Shown here in pieces: positions 43,151 through 54,724 of a stretch of DNA of 64,000 nt (position 1 is its first letter; the number at the start of each line of letters is the position of its first letter). The translations under genes and the position numbers were made by a program. Source of the stretch: Puccinia triticina. Lineage: Eukaryota > Basidiomycota > Pucciniomycetes > Pucciniales > Pucciniaceae. The notes below the pieces were generated by a model. It made no database searches. It was not told where the DNA came from and saw only the letters and a list, made by a program, of their open reading frames with translations. Location of the stretch: NCBI RefSeq assembly GCF_026914185.1, contig NC_070568.1, positions 4,670,001-4,734,000 on the forward strand. Reading direction: 5' to 3'.

Positions 43151-43731
43151 ATGAAGATGTTGATTTACTGTCCAGTGGTACTCATGCTGCTCGCATCAGT
43201 GCTGGGGGATCCATGCCCAGACGATGCGCCCCCTGTCTGCTTTTCGCCCAAAGACTACAAAAACAAAGATCTAAGTGATATCCCAGGTATGTATTCCATT
43301 ATTGCCGGTATAATGGTTGCTACTCCTCGTGCAAGCTAACCTGGAGAACGTACATGTACTGCAATTTGACCTTCTTTAAACTCAAAGTGCAATTTGCAGG
43401 CGATGATCACACCTGCCAAAATAATCTTCCCATGAAGCCCAAAGGAGACGAGCTGGACACGAAACGCTGGCGAACGCGATGCTGTTTGAAAACTGAGCTG
43501 CTAAAAATCGACGTGAGTACATGCAAATGGGCAGCAGCGCCATAATTTGGTTTAGCCAGTTTAGTAACTTTAACCACAAGCGGGACTAACCAAAACTCTT
43601 CAATCAATCAGCCTAAATTTGTGTTCAACTCTGAAGCGGAATTCAAACTCCCTAGAAAGACTCTCACCTCTGACCAAGATCTTGAACACCCCCCATACCG
43701 AAATTCTAACCCAGCGCCACTCTGTTATTAA
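43151..43731 (+). CDS. Small secreted cysteine-rich protein, candidate effector
   Basis: Three exons, 43151-43286, 43400-43512 and 43612-43731, with donors GTATGT and GTGAGT and acceptors TGCAG and ATCAG, join in frame to 122 residues. MKMLIYCPVVLMLLASVLG is a textbook signal peptide, leaving a mature chain of ~103 residues with six cysteines (CPDDAPPVC, HTC, RCC and the penultimate C). Size, cysteine content and secretion fit fungal small secreted proteins that act as effectors in host tissue, but there is no recognisable domain and the role is inference. The nearest neighbours are repeats on both sides. An alternative is a cell-wall or sexual-stage secreted protein. Confidence 0.7.
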
Positions 43732-44514
43732 GCTTTCTTTTGATTCCACTCTAGCACGGACACATGATCGATTGTTGCTTTGACGTTCTGCAAAACCCTG
43801 TCGTCTCCCTCACCTGTTTACACAGTGCAAATCCCTTCTGTTTAAATCAAGTTCAACTTGCCATGTATCCTCATGTACTCATGCCTCCCAGTTTTCCCCA
43901 TGTGAATCATTCTTGCAACATTTATGTCTCACAATGGATACTTGTAGAAGTTTAGAGCCCGCACGTTTGGACAATGAGCCAAAATCGGCATGTTGGTGGT
44001 CATCAGCACGGAGAGATCTGGATCTCTCCTCCAGGTCTGATTGTGAAACAGATGGGGCTGTGTTTTTGTCGTTGAATTACATATCGATCTGGCATGGTCA
44101 TGATGAGACGTAGCCCACGTAGCTGACTGGCCAGGAAGGAACTGGAGCATTATGTTTGTTGCAACACAAAGAATTGAAAGAATGCAAAGAACTAAGAGTT
44201 TTATTCTGATTAGACTATGCAACTATCTACACTAAGTTTTATAGAAGAAAGAGACAATTCAGAGTGAGAAAATGTACCTAAGAGCAGGAATAGAGCCGCT
44301 CTCTACTAGGTTAAGAAGAAGTATAAAAAAAAGGAAAAATCCTGAGTTGGATCTAGGTGACAGGAAGAGACAGATCGTGTCATTAGCACTTTGTCCCAGT
44401 TTAGGTTCTCTCTTCTTTTCCTTTTTTAGTTTGTAGAGTCTTACTCGCTACGGTCTTTTGGCCTGGGATAATCCTCACTTGGCGTCGGCGAAACGGCGAA
44501 GCAGTTGAGAAACG
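43732..44514. other. No recognised gene
   Basis: Nothing supportable. 43732-43950 is the 3' flank of the secreted protein gene. Confidence 0.4.
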
Positions 44515-44935
44515 TTATCTGTTTCCCGGTACAGTTGCATCAGCTGTTGCCTTTAGTTTGTGCTTGCCCTTATAACACAACACACTTACCAATAGGTCTT
44601 CCAGCTCTTAGAGCGGTATCGGTGCGGACGGTCTGGCTGTCTTTGACTATTTTGTCTAGGAACATAACAAGACAGAGCGTTAGCATCTGTCTGACCAACT
44701 TCTTTTAAGAACTCAGCCGCTTACCTTCGGCGCTGGCTGAGATTCTTTTGAGGAGTGGTTTTTGGCCGGGATTTTCCACGTGGCTAATCTTGCTGGCAAG
44801 TGTCGGATCTGCTTACATCAACAAGATGAATTCAGTTTCACAACAATGCTGCACAGGCTTTGGACTGCGGAAAAGGTTTGCATTTGCTTACCAGATTCCG
44901 CAGCTGAAGTAGCTCCCGACGTCTCACTCAATTTG
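44515..44935 (-). CDS. 3' part of an unrecognised multi-exon gene
   Basis: Four consecutive minus-strand exons with good splice sites and consistent phase 1 boundaries: ~44935-44892, 44808-44725, 44655-44590 and 44543-44515, ending in TAA. They read SETSGATSAAESD, then PTLASKISHVENPGQKPLL, then DKIVKDSQTVRTDTALRAGR, then ADATVPGNR. Branch-point-like CTAAC/ACTAA lies before the last two acceptors. Upstream of 44935 all frames close quickly, so the 5' end is either far upstream or destroyed. The polypeptide is polar and Ser/Thr/Lys-rich with no domain I recognise. Confidence 0.45.
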
Positions 44936-45672
44936 TGAGTTCAACACTGCTTGCCTAGAATGGAATTCTCACAAAACTTTGGTTGACCGTGGGCGGTGAG
45001 ATAGCCCTTCCAACCATTTGAAACTTCCTCATTCAACTCAGTTTGACTTCAAGGCTGAGCTGTATCATGCGTGCCACTTAAGGGATTTGTCAAGGGTGGA
45101 TGTGCAGTTTGTAATGGCAAGACTTCTGATATGCCGGAGGATATTGAGATATCTCAGTTTGAGCATACTCTTCAACTGGTTTGTCTAGTGATAGTCATAT
45201 GTAGTTGATTTCTCATCTCTGTCTCAGCTCTCAACTCCCCACAATCAGGTGTGATCGTTGGTGGTCTTGTCAGGTTCTCTTGTGTGCTGTACTCACACAT
45301 TGCTGGTCTTTTCAAAGACCCTCTGCGCCTTTTTGTTCTATAGAGGTGGAAGGTCAATTCCTCCCGCTTTTGGACCCTTTCAAAGCTTGCCAAGGTAATC
45401 TTGATGACCTCGGTGGCCTCTGTGGCATTGGAATCAGCCTTTTCCACTGGGGGCCGTGTCTTGGACGACTGCCAAAGCGGCCTGAGCAAAGAAACCACAG
45501 AAGCACTCTTATGCGCTCAACACAAGAAAAAGCAGTCTGTTCTTTTCTTCATGCTGTATTTTCCATTATCTTCTGTAAATTTCCTTTTGTAGTTGACCTA
45601 GTGGCATACATGTACTTAGAATTGCAAAAACCCATTTCTCCTCCTAGGCTCCTCTGAAAATACCTTTTTTGT
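44936..45672. other. No recognised gene
   Basis: May hold further 5' exons of the preceding gene, but none could be joined. No repeat recognised. Confidence 0.35.
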
Positions 45673-45901
45673 TAGAGTGCTTGTAACTGGCCCGTGGGCC
45701 CCCAGGGGGCTGCCTGCGAGCCACCCGCTTTGGCCCAAAAATGCGCCGCTGGACAGCCCGTGTCCATCTCATTGCGGACACGGGTTTGGGCCAGACAGCA
45801 AAATCTGATGTTTTGGCTCGGCCCAGCCTGTCCAATTAAGTTGTGGGCTGAGGCGGGCTAGCCCATGGGCGGCCCAAACCCACCCAATTGTCAACCCTAC
45901 T
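45673..45901. mobile_element. GGCCC-rich hAT-like MITE
   Basis: The left end TAGAGTGCTTGTAACTGGCC and the right end (minus-strand reading TAGGGTTGACAATTGGGTGG) are only loosely inverted, but both run into GGGCCC/CCCATGGGC motifs. The right terminus resembles hAT ends of the TAGGGTTGACAA type also seen near 35500. No 8 bp duplication. Confidence 0.4.
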
Positions 45902-47516
45902 TTAAGCATGGGCTGTGTTCTTGGCCGCTGTGGGGCCTGCGTTTCCTGGGGGAGGCATGGCGACTGCATGCGGGCCTAGTCTTGGGCACTTATGGCCGCC
46001 TTGGCATGCAATGGGGAGGGTGGTGAGGGCCGGCCGGGTGGGAGACGGCTTCCTGGATGTGTGAAGAGGGGCCTGTAAAGGCCTGGCCTTGGTCAACCAG
46101 CCAAGCCAGCCTTTTTAAGCAGGTTTCTCAGAGTTACTCCTAGGTTCACCAAGAGGAAGAATGCTGAACCTGATTTGCCATTCAGTTCTCTCCATGCCGG
46201 ATGCATGAAATTCCCATTGTCAGCCACTCCTATTCTTGATAATGAGGCAAGTGGATGCATCGTGACATTAGTGCGCTCCAAATCTGGATGTTTTTCAAAT
46301 GCAATGGCAGCCTATTTTTGGGCTATCTTTTTGGAGTGTACAGGTTTGTTGTTGGTGGGTTTGCGCTCCAGCATCTGATGGAGTGTGCATGCTGGTTCTT
46401 GGTGCCCCTTAAATTTGATGTCCTGGGATTTGGTTCTTTTGAGAATTGGGTAGGCAGTTATCAAGCAAGTTGTTTACAGTTGACTCCCTATTATCCCATA
46501 TACTCATTAACCCATGGGAAAATTGGTCCACCAATTTGGTAGGTGGGGAAAACAGTGCTTAACCCATAAGTCCCTATAGCATTAGCCCCGTAACCCATAC
46601 CAATTTTGGAAAAAAAAAAAACCGGATGTTCATGGCTTGATAGGGAACTTTTCCCAGGCTTACTTTGAAATTTTGACCCCGAGAATGATGAGCTTTTTCA
46701 ATTATCCATCTCTATTTTCTCACACCAAGTCTCTCAACATGCTCAAATTTGTCATGAGAGCTATCTTTGGCTAATTGCCCTTGCCAAAGAACTTGTAAAA
46801 CAATTCCTTGCTCCTCCGCTACACTTCTTTTCTGCTCAAAATTGTATTCGGAAATTTCTAACTGTGATGGAACCCAGACCAATCCCCAAATATGTGTATC
46901 GCAATGGAAATATCTTGTCATTTTGTGTCTCAAACACCTCGGGAGATTCTGAAACACTTTTGTTTCAACATTCAATCGATGAAATACCACTTGACGTCCT
47001 GGAAAAGCGGTTCGCAGCGATGAAAGCTGAGAATGAAGGAAAGAAAGCGGCTTTGATGGCTAAGATGAAAGTTGGAAATCTTACAAGCAAAGGAAGAGGA
47101 ATAGCTTGACAATGGCAGAAACTTGGTTGATGAATTCATGTTGATAGAGCGGCTCAAAGAGATTGAACCTACCGGTCGGCACATTGAGATCAGCCCCGCC
47201 GACATCAAGATAATCACAAAGATTAATGTGTTTCAAGCCGCAGAATTAAAAGGAACGAAGCGGGAAAAAAAACTGCGCATGCTGCTGCATTGAAGAAGAA
47301 GGAACCTAAGCCAGCCCCCTCGCCAAAGAAGAAACCGTCAGTTAAGCAGCAGTTGAATTTAAAGTCTGCTCCAAAGTCATCCAAGAAACCAGTGTGGAAC
47401 TCTCACGCAGGGCGTAAGCAGAGCTTGGAGGGGAAATGTAAATATCACGGATTTGACAGTTTACACGGGTGCTTGAAGGGCTGCCCTCCTATAATTAAGC
47501 TCTAGGAGATACACTA
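45902..47516. other. No recognised gene; degenerate frames at 46864-47505
   Basis: 46864-47109 and 47290-47505 are open and the second is Lys/Pro-rich, but neither shows a domain or joins by splicing. They may be pieces of a decayed element. Confidence 0.35.
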
Positions 47517-48360
47517 TTTATTTTAGTGTGGCGGAATCTTCCTGAATTTAACTGTGTAAAACTTGTTTCTGTTTTAAACCTTGTAATATGTAATTTTGAT
47601 GTAATGTTATAATTTAGAAGAGTTTGGCGTGATGAGTACTCTGGGAGATTCCTGAACTTAAATTAATAAGTCAGATTTTCGAGTCAAGTGAGAAGTTGAG
47701 GCAATATTTGATAAGGGGGCAATTTTATAAGACAATGTTTGATGGGGGCAATTTTTGAAGTGATGTCTGCTGAATGATATCAATCTTCATTCACTAATGC
47801 AAGCATGAGGGGGAAAGAAAACAAGAAGGGGAAAGAGAGGCCTCCTTTTATAGGAAAAAATCATGTCTGAGAGTGATTTACAATGTAGTGAAATAATTGT
47901 ACTAATGTAGAAATCTGTTCAATGTAATGTGAAATAAATGTACCAGTTGGGAAAGATTTACACATGTAATGAAAGCAATTTCCCCTTTAGGTTATGATCA
48001 CTTGGCTTTGGACTAATTGGGACGGAAAATCACATCTGAGAAGAAATTCAATATGTGTGATTGTAAATCAAAGTGGGGAAAGATCCTATTGAGGAAAATA
48101 TGACCATTTAGAGGTGATTGCCAAGATATGAGTGACTTTTAAGCGTATTTGTGATAAAAGAAACACTGTGTGAAAACAAAATGAGGTACATGTGATTTTG
48201 AGGGTGTTCTGCGCTTTTGAGCGCTTTATGATAAACAGTTCTCATGTAATTTGTATGTAATGACCTTACAACTTGTAAACTAAATTTTTCCATACTTTTT
48301 GATGGTATGTACCTGTATGTAATATATGTATTTTGTATTTAAAGGTAGTTTGTAAGGGGT
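47517..48360 (-). mobile_element. LTR-like region, minus orientation
   Basis: A minus-strand TATAAAAGG (plus 47844-47852) with purine-rich leader resembles the LTR promoters at 37851 and 53118. Boundaries and family were not established. Confidence 0.3.
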
Positions 48361-48627
48361 TTGGTTTTGATTGGTCTTACCACACCGGTCCGAGCAACAC
48401 TTGCCCAAAATATTGAGGTCCTTGACTGGCATTCAAAGAATGGCAAGAATCAAACAAAGACGGCTAGACACTTTGACCAGATCTATCCGGATATTTGCTT
48501 CAAACAGCCCCTCATCTCAGCTTGGATTGCCGATGAAGAGAAAATTTGCCTGCAAGCAGAAACTGCCGGTTCACACTTCAAGCGTGTGAGGGTCACCCAG
48601 TTCCCACAGATTGAGGAGATGCTTATT
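48361..48627 (+). pseudogene. pogo/Tigger transposase, N-terminal DNA-binding part
   Basis: The frame shows a CENP-B/Psq-type helix-turn-helix (NGKNQTKTARHFDQ ... ISAWIADEEKI) and then FPQIEEML, the start of the second helix-turn-helix subdomain. Homology stops abruptly near 48627, where the hAT transposase gene begins on the other strand. The linker of about 55 residues expected before the segment at 52013 is missing. Confidence 0.65.
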
Positions 48628-48629
48628 TA

Positions 48630-51600
48630 TAACTATTTAAATCATACATGTGGTGACAGAAGATCACTCAACTGTCACCACACTATCTACAGCAGACCTC
48701 TTTTGCTTGGTCTTGGTCTTGGTCTTATCTTTGCGGTTTTCAAGGTATCCGTGGAGAGCAAGAGGTTTGATCTTGTCGTTCTTTGAACAGAACGACAAGG
48801 CCATACCACGACTTACCAATTTCGGATCAAGTTTGTGTCTCCTGGTGGAGACATAGTCCCGGCCAAAGCTAAAATTACGCTCAACATCGACGGTGGTGGC
48901 TATGTGTAAACAGGGGTCAGCAAGGAAGAAAGAAAAAGCATGGATAATTCACTTAATCTCACCTGGGCAGCACATCACGTCAAGGGCCATCTGTAAGAGC
49001 CCGTGGTGATTATTTCCAATCCTCTTCTGCTCGGTCCACCACACAAGTCCATTTATCGGCGTGCCTTCATCCAAAAACAGGCTGCCGGAGAGCCATGCAT
49101 CCAACGGGTCCAATAAAGTTTTGGCTGATCTGGCTACAGCTGCCGCGCCGAGCCCTGCTAAAACACCAGTTGGCTGGAGGGAAGTAAATCAGCCAACTTA
49201 GTCAGTGATTATAACAACAGGATTCATCTTACTTTTGCTGGCGCTTTTTTTGCTGGTTTTACGGCTGAGGTCGCTTCTCTAGGCTTATATAACCAAGTGT
49301 TGTACATCTCGCGGGTGAGATCAATTGCCTCAGTGATCCACTCCTGTGGCCATTTGGCCAGCTTAAAATACTCATCTTTAAAAGATGGATGGAGCACTAG
49401 AAGTTGAAGGAAATGTTTTGATTAGTTTAAATTCTAATGCTAAGTTTTCAAGTTGCTTAAGAAACTCACCCATCGCGATTCTATAAATCGGAGAACAGTC
49501 AGTCAATGAGTAGTACTTGTTTGTGATCCCAAGCCCCGCACAGCATGCGTTCCGTAAAGCAGGTGGGTAATCTCCATCTTCATTTGCAATCACATTTGAA
49601 AGAACGGCCGTGGATCATGACAACGACTTCGGCAACGCAAGCCAAGGCACCTGTTGATACTTGAAGGGTGAGATCGTGAAAGGGCTTCGGGACCTGCACA
49701 AGGTCAGCCGCCAAGTTGAAGTCCTTGTGCTTTAGATGAGTGTTGCGATGGGTTCCAAATTGCTTGTCACGCTGCCACAAGAGACTGGGGGGAATTTAAG
49801 TCAAAGTGGTCTTCCCCCGAAAAAGGGAGAACGACATGAAACTTACACTGCCTCCTGGCATCTGACAATGCTCTTGATTTGAATGTATGTGGAGTTCCAG
49901 CGAGTTGGGACGTCACGTTCGATGTTGTGCGGCTTCCTGCAATTAGTTTCTCGGCAAATCTCAATGAACTTGGCCTTAGAGTTTGGCAACTTCTTCAGTT
50001 TAGTCGCAATCGCATGGAACTGAGAAAAAAAATCAGTTTTTCATTTCTTGAAACAAGATCAAGGGATAGTGGTCTCACACCGACCTTTGCAAGGGTTTGA
50101 CGGCACATATCAGAAGTATATTTATTGTGCTCATCTTTGTCCTTGATGTCTTTGAGTTCGGACAATGTAAGCACATCTTCATCTGCAAGTTCACCATCAA
50201 TATTGCCGACGATTTCCTCCTCCTCCTCCTCGTCTGATACCGCTAATGAACACTCATTATCTTCAAAGCTTTCAACAAGATCACCTGGTTCATACTCTTT
50301 GTCTGATTTGTCTGACTCGGAAGCCTTGGGGGTGGCCTTCTGGGCGCGCGCAAAAGGCCGGAGTATAGCCTTGACAATAAGATTAAGGATATGTGTGAAG
50401 CACCGTATCCACTGTCCCTCACCTTTAAATTGCTTCCACTTGAGTTTTTCCAACTCGTCAATCATTGTACCGTTATTGGCCGCATTGTTGGATACAATAC
50501 CGCAGATCTAAGTACAGCAGCGGTTGTTTTTTAGTTGAATTAATTAGAGAATCCACAGAGAGAAAAAGGATTCATACCCGGTTTGTCAAGTCAAACTTCT
50601 CCACAATTAATTGCACAATGCTAGCCAAGTATGCACTGGTATGTCGTTTGTGAAGTACAACAAAGTCAAGGAGCTTTGCGATTGGTCTGACATTACCGGC
50701 TTCATTGTCTGAGAGTTGATATATCACGGCCCCCATGACGTCAAATCCATTAGGAGTCTGCCACGCGTCAACCCCCAAGTACAGCGCCCCCTCGTGAGTC
50801 TGAATAGAGATGAGGCAAGGCTTCAGTATTTTATTGAAACAGAATTCAAATGAATAAGTATGAAAAAGGCACACATTTAATTCTTGGCAGATCTGTTCCT
50901 GAATGGACACATGTGAATTGTGTTCGATACCATCTTGCAATTAGGGAGATGTTTGAGGATGGTCGGATGGAGGAGTTTCTTGAAGCTGAGGGATTCCAAG
51001 GCTGAAAATGGCTTGGCTTCCTCGACACACCAAATCACACACCTTTGCAAAACCTAAGGAGAGACGACCGAGAGACAGCCAATCAGATGAGTGAGAAAAA
51101 ATATTAAGAAAAGGGAAAAACACCTGCCTCCCGCGGGTCAATATCTCCTGTGCCAGATACACCCATTTCTGCAAGAGACTTGTTAGCCAAGTTGTTTTGT
51201 TGCTTCCTCATACATCAGCCGGCATGAGCAAGCAGATTACTGCATGATGACTCATAAGCAGTTTGATTGACTGTCTTACCACATCTGATTGCTTTGCTTG
51301 AATAGCTATGACTTCCGTTTGGTGATTAAAAAAAGAAACACTTACGTCTTACATCTCCAGGCAATCATCCGGCGCCTGAATTTATTGAGCTGTGCCGAAA
51401 GCTCTGGCGGATTGTACAAAGAGTATGCTGAACTGACTTGATTCCAAGAAAGTCTCTTCGCATGTTCTAGTACAAGTGGAGATCAAACTAATCAATATGA
51501 TGATCGATTAATTGCTGTAAAGAATACATAAAAAACTTACCGAGACGTTGCTCATCGGTCAGTTCAGATCCCCCTGGTGTGGCGCTTTGGGTTGTTGAGT

Positions 51601-52012
51601 TTCCATCATCCCGGTTGTTGTTCGAATCCTCATTTGGCTTATTGTTTTTGTCTTCTGAGCGGTTTTTTTGGAGCATCTTTTGGTGGTTCATGATTCTGGA
51701 TATTGGTTGGTTGGCTGTTGGGGATATGCTGTCGTTGCGGATATGCGGCTCAAGGATACAAGTGCCTGTCGGGGGAGCCCGTTGGGGGATATGGGGTGGG
51801 TGGAGATTGCGTGCTGCGCAGCCGCGGGTCACAGAAACCTACATTCATGGGCAGATGTTGGTGAGGAATATCCAAATACCCGCTGGATTCGCCCAGAAAT
51901 CCAGACATCCGCATCCGCATCCGCTAACCGCTGGCGGATACCCGCAGGTATGGGGTGGATACCTGCCAGCGGATAGCGGATACCCGCAGCAGATGCAAAA
52001 TGGCCATCTCTA
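48630..52012 (-). mobile_element. hAT element inserted in a pogo transposase, left end lost
   Basis: The right terminus GGCCATCTCTA (52002-52012) is preceded by GCGGATACCCGC subterminal repeats (51890-51990). It carries the same 10 bp terminus as the non-autonomous element at 8659-9844. It abuts pogo coding sequence at 52013. On the other side the transposase stop is only ~25 bp from pogo sequence and no TAGAGATGGC is present, so that end has been deleted together with some pogo sequence. Confidence 0.6.
48651..51691 (-). pseudogene. hAT transposase, multi-exon, decayed
   Basis: Exon 1 (51691-51541) is Asn-rich and joins in frame to exon 2 (51466-51346), whose RRMIAWRC block resembles a BED zinc finger. 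Further exons read NKSLAEMGVSGTGDIDP (~51180), then the core EGALYLGVDAWQTPNGFDVM with FVVLHKRHTSAYL (50940-50583), ICGIVSNNAANNG plus QWIRCFTHILNLIVKAIL (50510-50050), WQRDKQFGTHRNTH (49780) and the hAT dimerisation block TTVDVERNFSFGRDYVSTRR (~48890). The order is the normal hAT order. Stops and shifts (near 50941 and 49540) make it inactive as read. The 5' side runs to a TAGAGATGGCC terminus at 52012. Confidence 0.7.
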
Positions 52013-52614
52013 TCAAAAAGCATGGTGAAGCGGCACAGGTTGATAAGAAAGTTGTTGAAGACTAGAGAGTGCGGTTATCCAAACTTGTCAAGGACTACTC
52101 TTGCAAGGACATTTGGAACATGGATGAGACAGGTCTCATGTATTCGTGAGTCTTGAGTATTCTCTGGAAGTATGAATTATATTTTGAGCTGATCAACGTT
52201 ACTATCCACCTTTTATGTGCAGTATGCCTCCCGATCAAGGCTTAGCGAAGGAGAAAAGCAGTGGCCTAAAAGGCAACAAGACTCAAATAACAATTGCTGT
52301 TACAACAAACTCTGATGGCTCGGAAAGGCTCCCCTTGCTTATAATTGGGAAGTGGGCAAAACCCAAGGCCTTCAAAAAGAAGTCTGGTGCCGCCCTTGGA
52401 TTTGACTATCATTTCAACCAGCGGGTGTGGATGAAAACAGAAATATTCCAGGATTGGCTTGGCCAATTTAATACTCAGATGAAAAGCAAGAAGAGAAACA
52501 TTCTACTCTTGGTTGACAATTTTTCCGGGCATTGTCCACCTGAGGGTGGTCTTTCCAACATTTGACTGGAATTATTTTCGCCAAACTTGACCGCACATGT
52601 TCAACCAATGGATG
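52013..52614 (+). pseudogene. pogo/Tigger transposase, catalytic part
   Basis: It begins KKHGEAAQ (after the frame stop-free start), has a TAG stop near 52062, then DIWNMDETGLMYS with the first catalytic Asp. An intron at 52146-52222 (donor GTGAGT, acceptor GTGCAG) leads into MPPDQGLA. The second Asp is in ILLLVDNFSGHC and the third lies in HVQPMDAG after a frame break near 52565. Homology stops exactly at the left border of the solo LTR at 52619. The pogo family integrates at TA and uses a DDD catalytic triad. Confidence 0.75.
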
Positions 52615-52618
52615 CCGG

Positions 52619-53432
52619 TGTGGTATACAAAATGGGAAAAATCAAAAGTTTTTCTTTCATTTGCGTAATTAGTCATAGAATGCCTCACGGTACGGCCATA
52701 TGGACCCCAGAAATGGAATCAACGGCCAAATTACCCCCTAGTCCCCACTGGAAGCGTAGCCAGAGCCCCACTACACTGGAAGTTAGCCCTTTGGACAACC
52801 TGTAGCATCCCATCAAACCCCTGTCACGCATCTCAAGTCACCTTTCCCTCACTATACACATACACACCCATATGTTCCCTGCTACACTCTAGCTCCACTG
52901 CATATATTAGTTTGTATTTGTTTGCCATCCGCATCACATCATGTAGCACTGCCCCTGCGGCTGTGCCCTGCAACCCCATTGTTCCCCGCCTCATTTATGC
53001 ACCTCCTTGCATAAATTAAGCACAGCCTCACTCATGCACGCACCCCTTGCATAAATTGTACACAGCCACTCCTGTATTTGCACAGCCCCCCTGGAGCAAA
53101 AATCCCTCACATTTGTCTATATAAGGAGCTCTCCCCCCCCCCATTTTTGTTCCGCAGTTTATTGCTCATCAGTGATTCACTCACCACCTTGTACTCTTGG
53201 CACTTACAACTTACAACTATACTCATAACAACCCTTATATATCAATAACAACTCTTTATACGGTTCATCGAATAAACTCATCTTGAGCATCCACTCCTAT
53301 CATCTTATTAAAACTTGCCAAGCGGAGCTTGGTGGGTCTTGTAGCTGGTAGTATAGAAGGGCAGAGCTTGCAACTCCTTCATCCCCTTCTCCATTCAGCA
53401 AAAGGGTTTCACAACCACTTTTGAGTCTTACA
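52619..53432 (+). mobile_element. Solo LTR, 814 bp, with CCGG target duplication
   Basis: It starts TGTGG and ends TTACA, flanked by CCGG at 52615-52618 and 53433-53436 (a 5 bp CCGGT duplication is equally possible if the element starts one base later). It splits the pogo codons for DAG-I. TATATAAGG at 53118-53126 is the likely LTR promoter. A truncated relative starts at 5362. Confidence 0.8.
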
Positions 53433-53436
53433 CCGG

Positions 53437-53764
53437 TATCATCAAAGCTTTCAAGTCGCACTACAAACAGCGATTCATCTCAAAGTCAATTCAACGCTAC
53501 GATCAAGGTGTACAACATTGACCAGTTGGCTGCCATGCACCTTAGTCGCTTAGCATGGCAATGTGTGTCTGCAGCTGTGATTCAAAAATTCTGGAATCAT
53601 ACCGGTATTTTTGGTCACTCCACTGTGTCAAAATCAGACAAAGTCGAAGACGATCCAGCATTGGAGAAGCAGGTTGATTGACTACAGGCGATTGGCCTTC
53701 TCAAATCATCCAATTGGATGGCAATCTTGGAGCTTCTGAATCCCTCTGGCGAGTCAGAGTGCTC
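53437..53764 (+). pseudogene. pogo/Tigger transposase, post-catalytic part
   Basis: It continues directly from 52614: IIKAFKSHYKQRFISKSI, then after a one-base shift YNIDQLAAMHLSRLAWQCV and IQKFWNHTGIFG, the conserved Tigger C-terminal region. It ends at ESECSM, at the left border of the next solo LTR. Confidence 0.75.
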
Positions 53765-53769
53765 AATGT

Positions 53770-54719
53770 TGTCAGCCACAGAGTACATGTCACAGTACCT
53801 TACACGTACCAGGTACCTGCAATTGTTCACATTACTTATAGTACATTCCTTTACACCTTTATTACATATGTATATCATTAGATACAAGCTTAAGAATGTA
53901 CTCTTGTTATACATCACATTACAGATAACCATAGTTAAATACAGTTACCATAATTTACTGTTGTTATAAGAGTTAAGTTACGTGCAAACAGTGAGATTAC
54001 AATACATTGTAATATTACTGTGCACGTGAAATACCCCAAGACAGGTATCACTCATTTATCCCCTGTTAGGCCTCAGTCCCTATTTATATAACATATTGGT
54101 TATGATATAAATACATAAACAATACATGATGTAATCCAATTCAAAGAGCACTGAATGGAATCAATGATTGGTTATGATCAGCTAGTGTGCACTGCTACTG
54201 ATCTAGGATCAGTACTGATCATTACACTGCCTTGATCATTTCCAATGTTGATCCTCATGAGGATCTGCTTCCCTTGAGCGCTTCCAGTTCCCCCCTGGTC
54301 CTGAAGCGCCTCCAAGCGCCTCATGTTCCCTCCTGCTCTTTCCCCTCTATATAAACACGCCCCCCAGGACTATTTATCCCTCAGAATATTATTATGGCAA
54401 GGTTTAACACATACATAGTTAAACAGTGCCTTCATTCTCACCCATCTTTCAATTCAGGAATAACATCAACTCTTGATTACCCTTACCTTTCTGTAGGTAA
54501 AACCACGAACCCAAGTTGAGTTATTCCTTGGATGCCTATTAACACTCTGTGTTGATCTGGGTGTGCCTTAATTGAGCAAGCCTCTCAGTCAAGATTACTG
54601 ATAGAGTGAAACCTTTTACAGGTCTTACCATGAACCCATTGGCCCATCCTTGGCATCTTACACTATCATCTTGCTAGTAACAACCCTCTCAGACACGGTT
54701 AGTTACCTACAGGCTGACA
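53770..54719 (+). mobile_element. Solo LTR, 950 bp, with AATGT target duplication
   Basis: Perfect 8 bp terminal inverted repeat TGTCAGCC...GGCTGACA and exact 5 bp flanking duplication AATGT (53765-53769 and 54720-54724). TATATAAA at 54348-54355 is the likely promoter. An inverted partial copy is at 14078-14535. Confidence 0.88.
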
Positions 54720-54724
54720 AATGT

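Noticed and set aside
51831..52012. GGATACCCGC repeats as an independent satellite
   Set aside because: They sit immediately inside a hAT terminus upstream of a hAT transposase gene and match the subterminal style of the 8659-9844 element.
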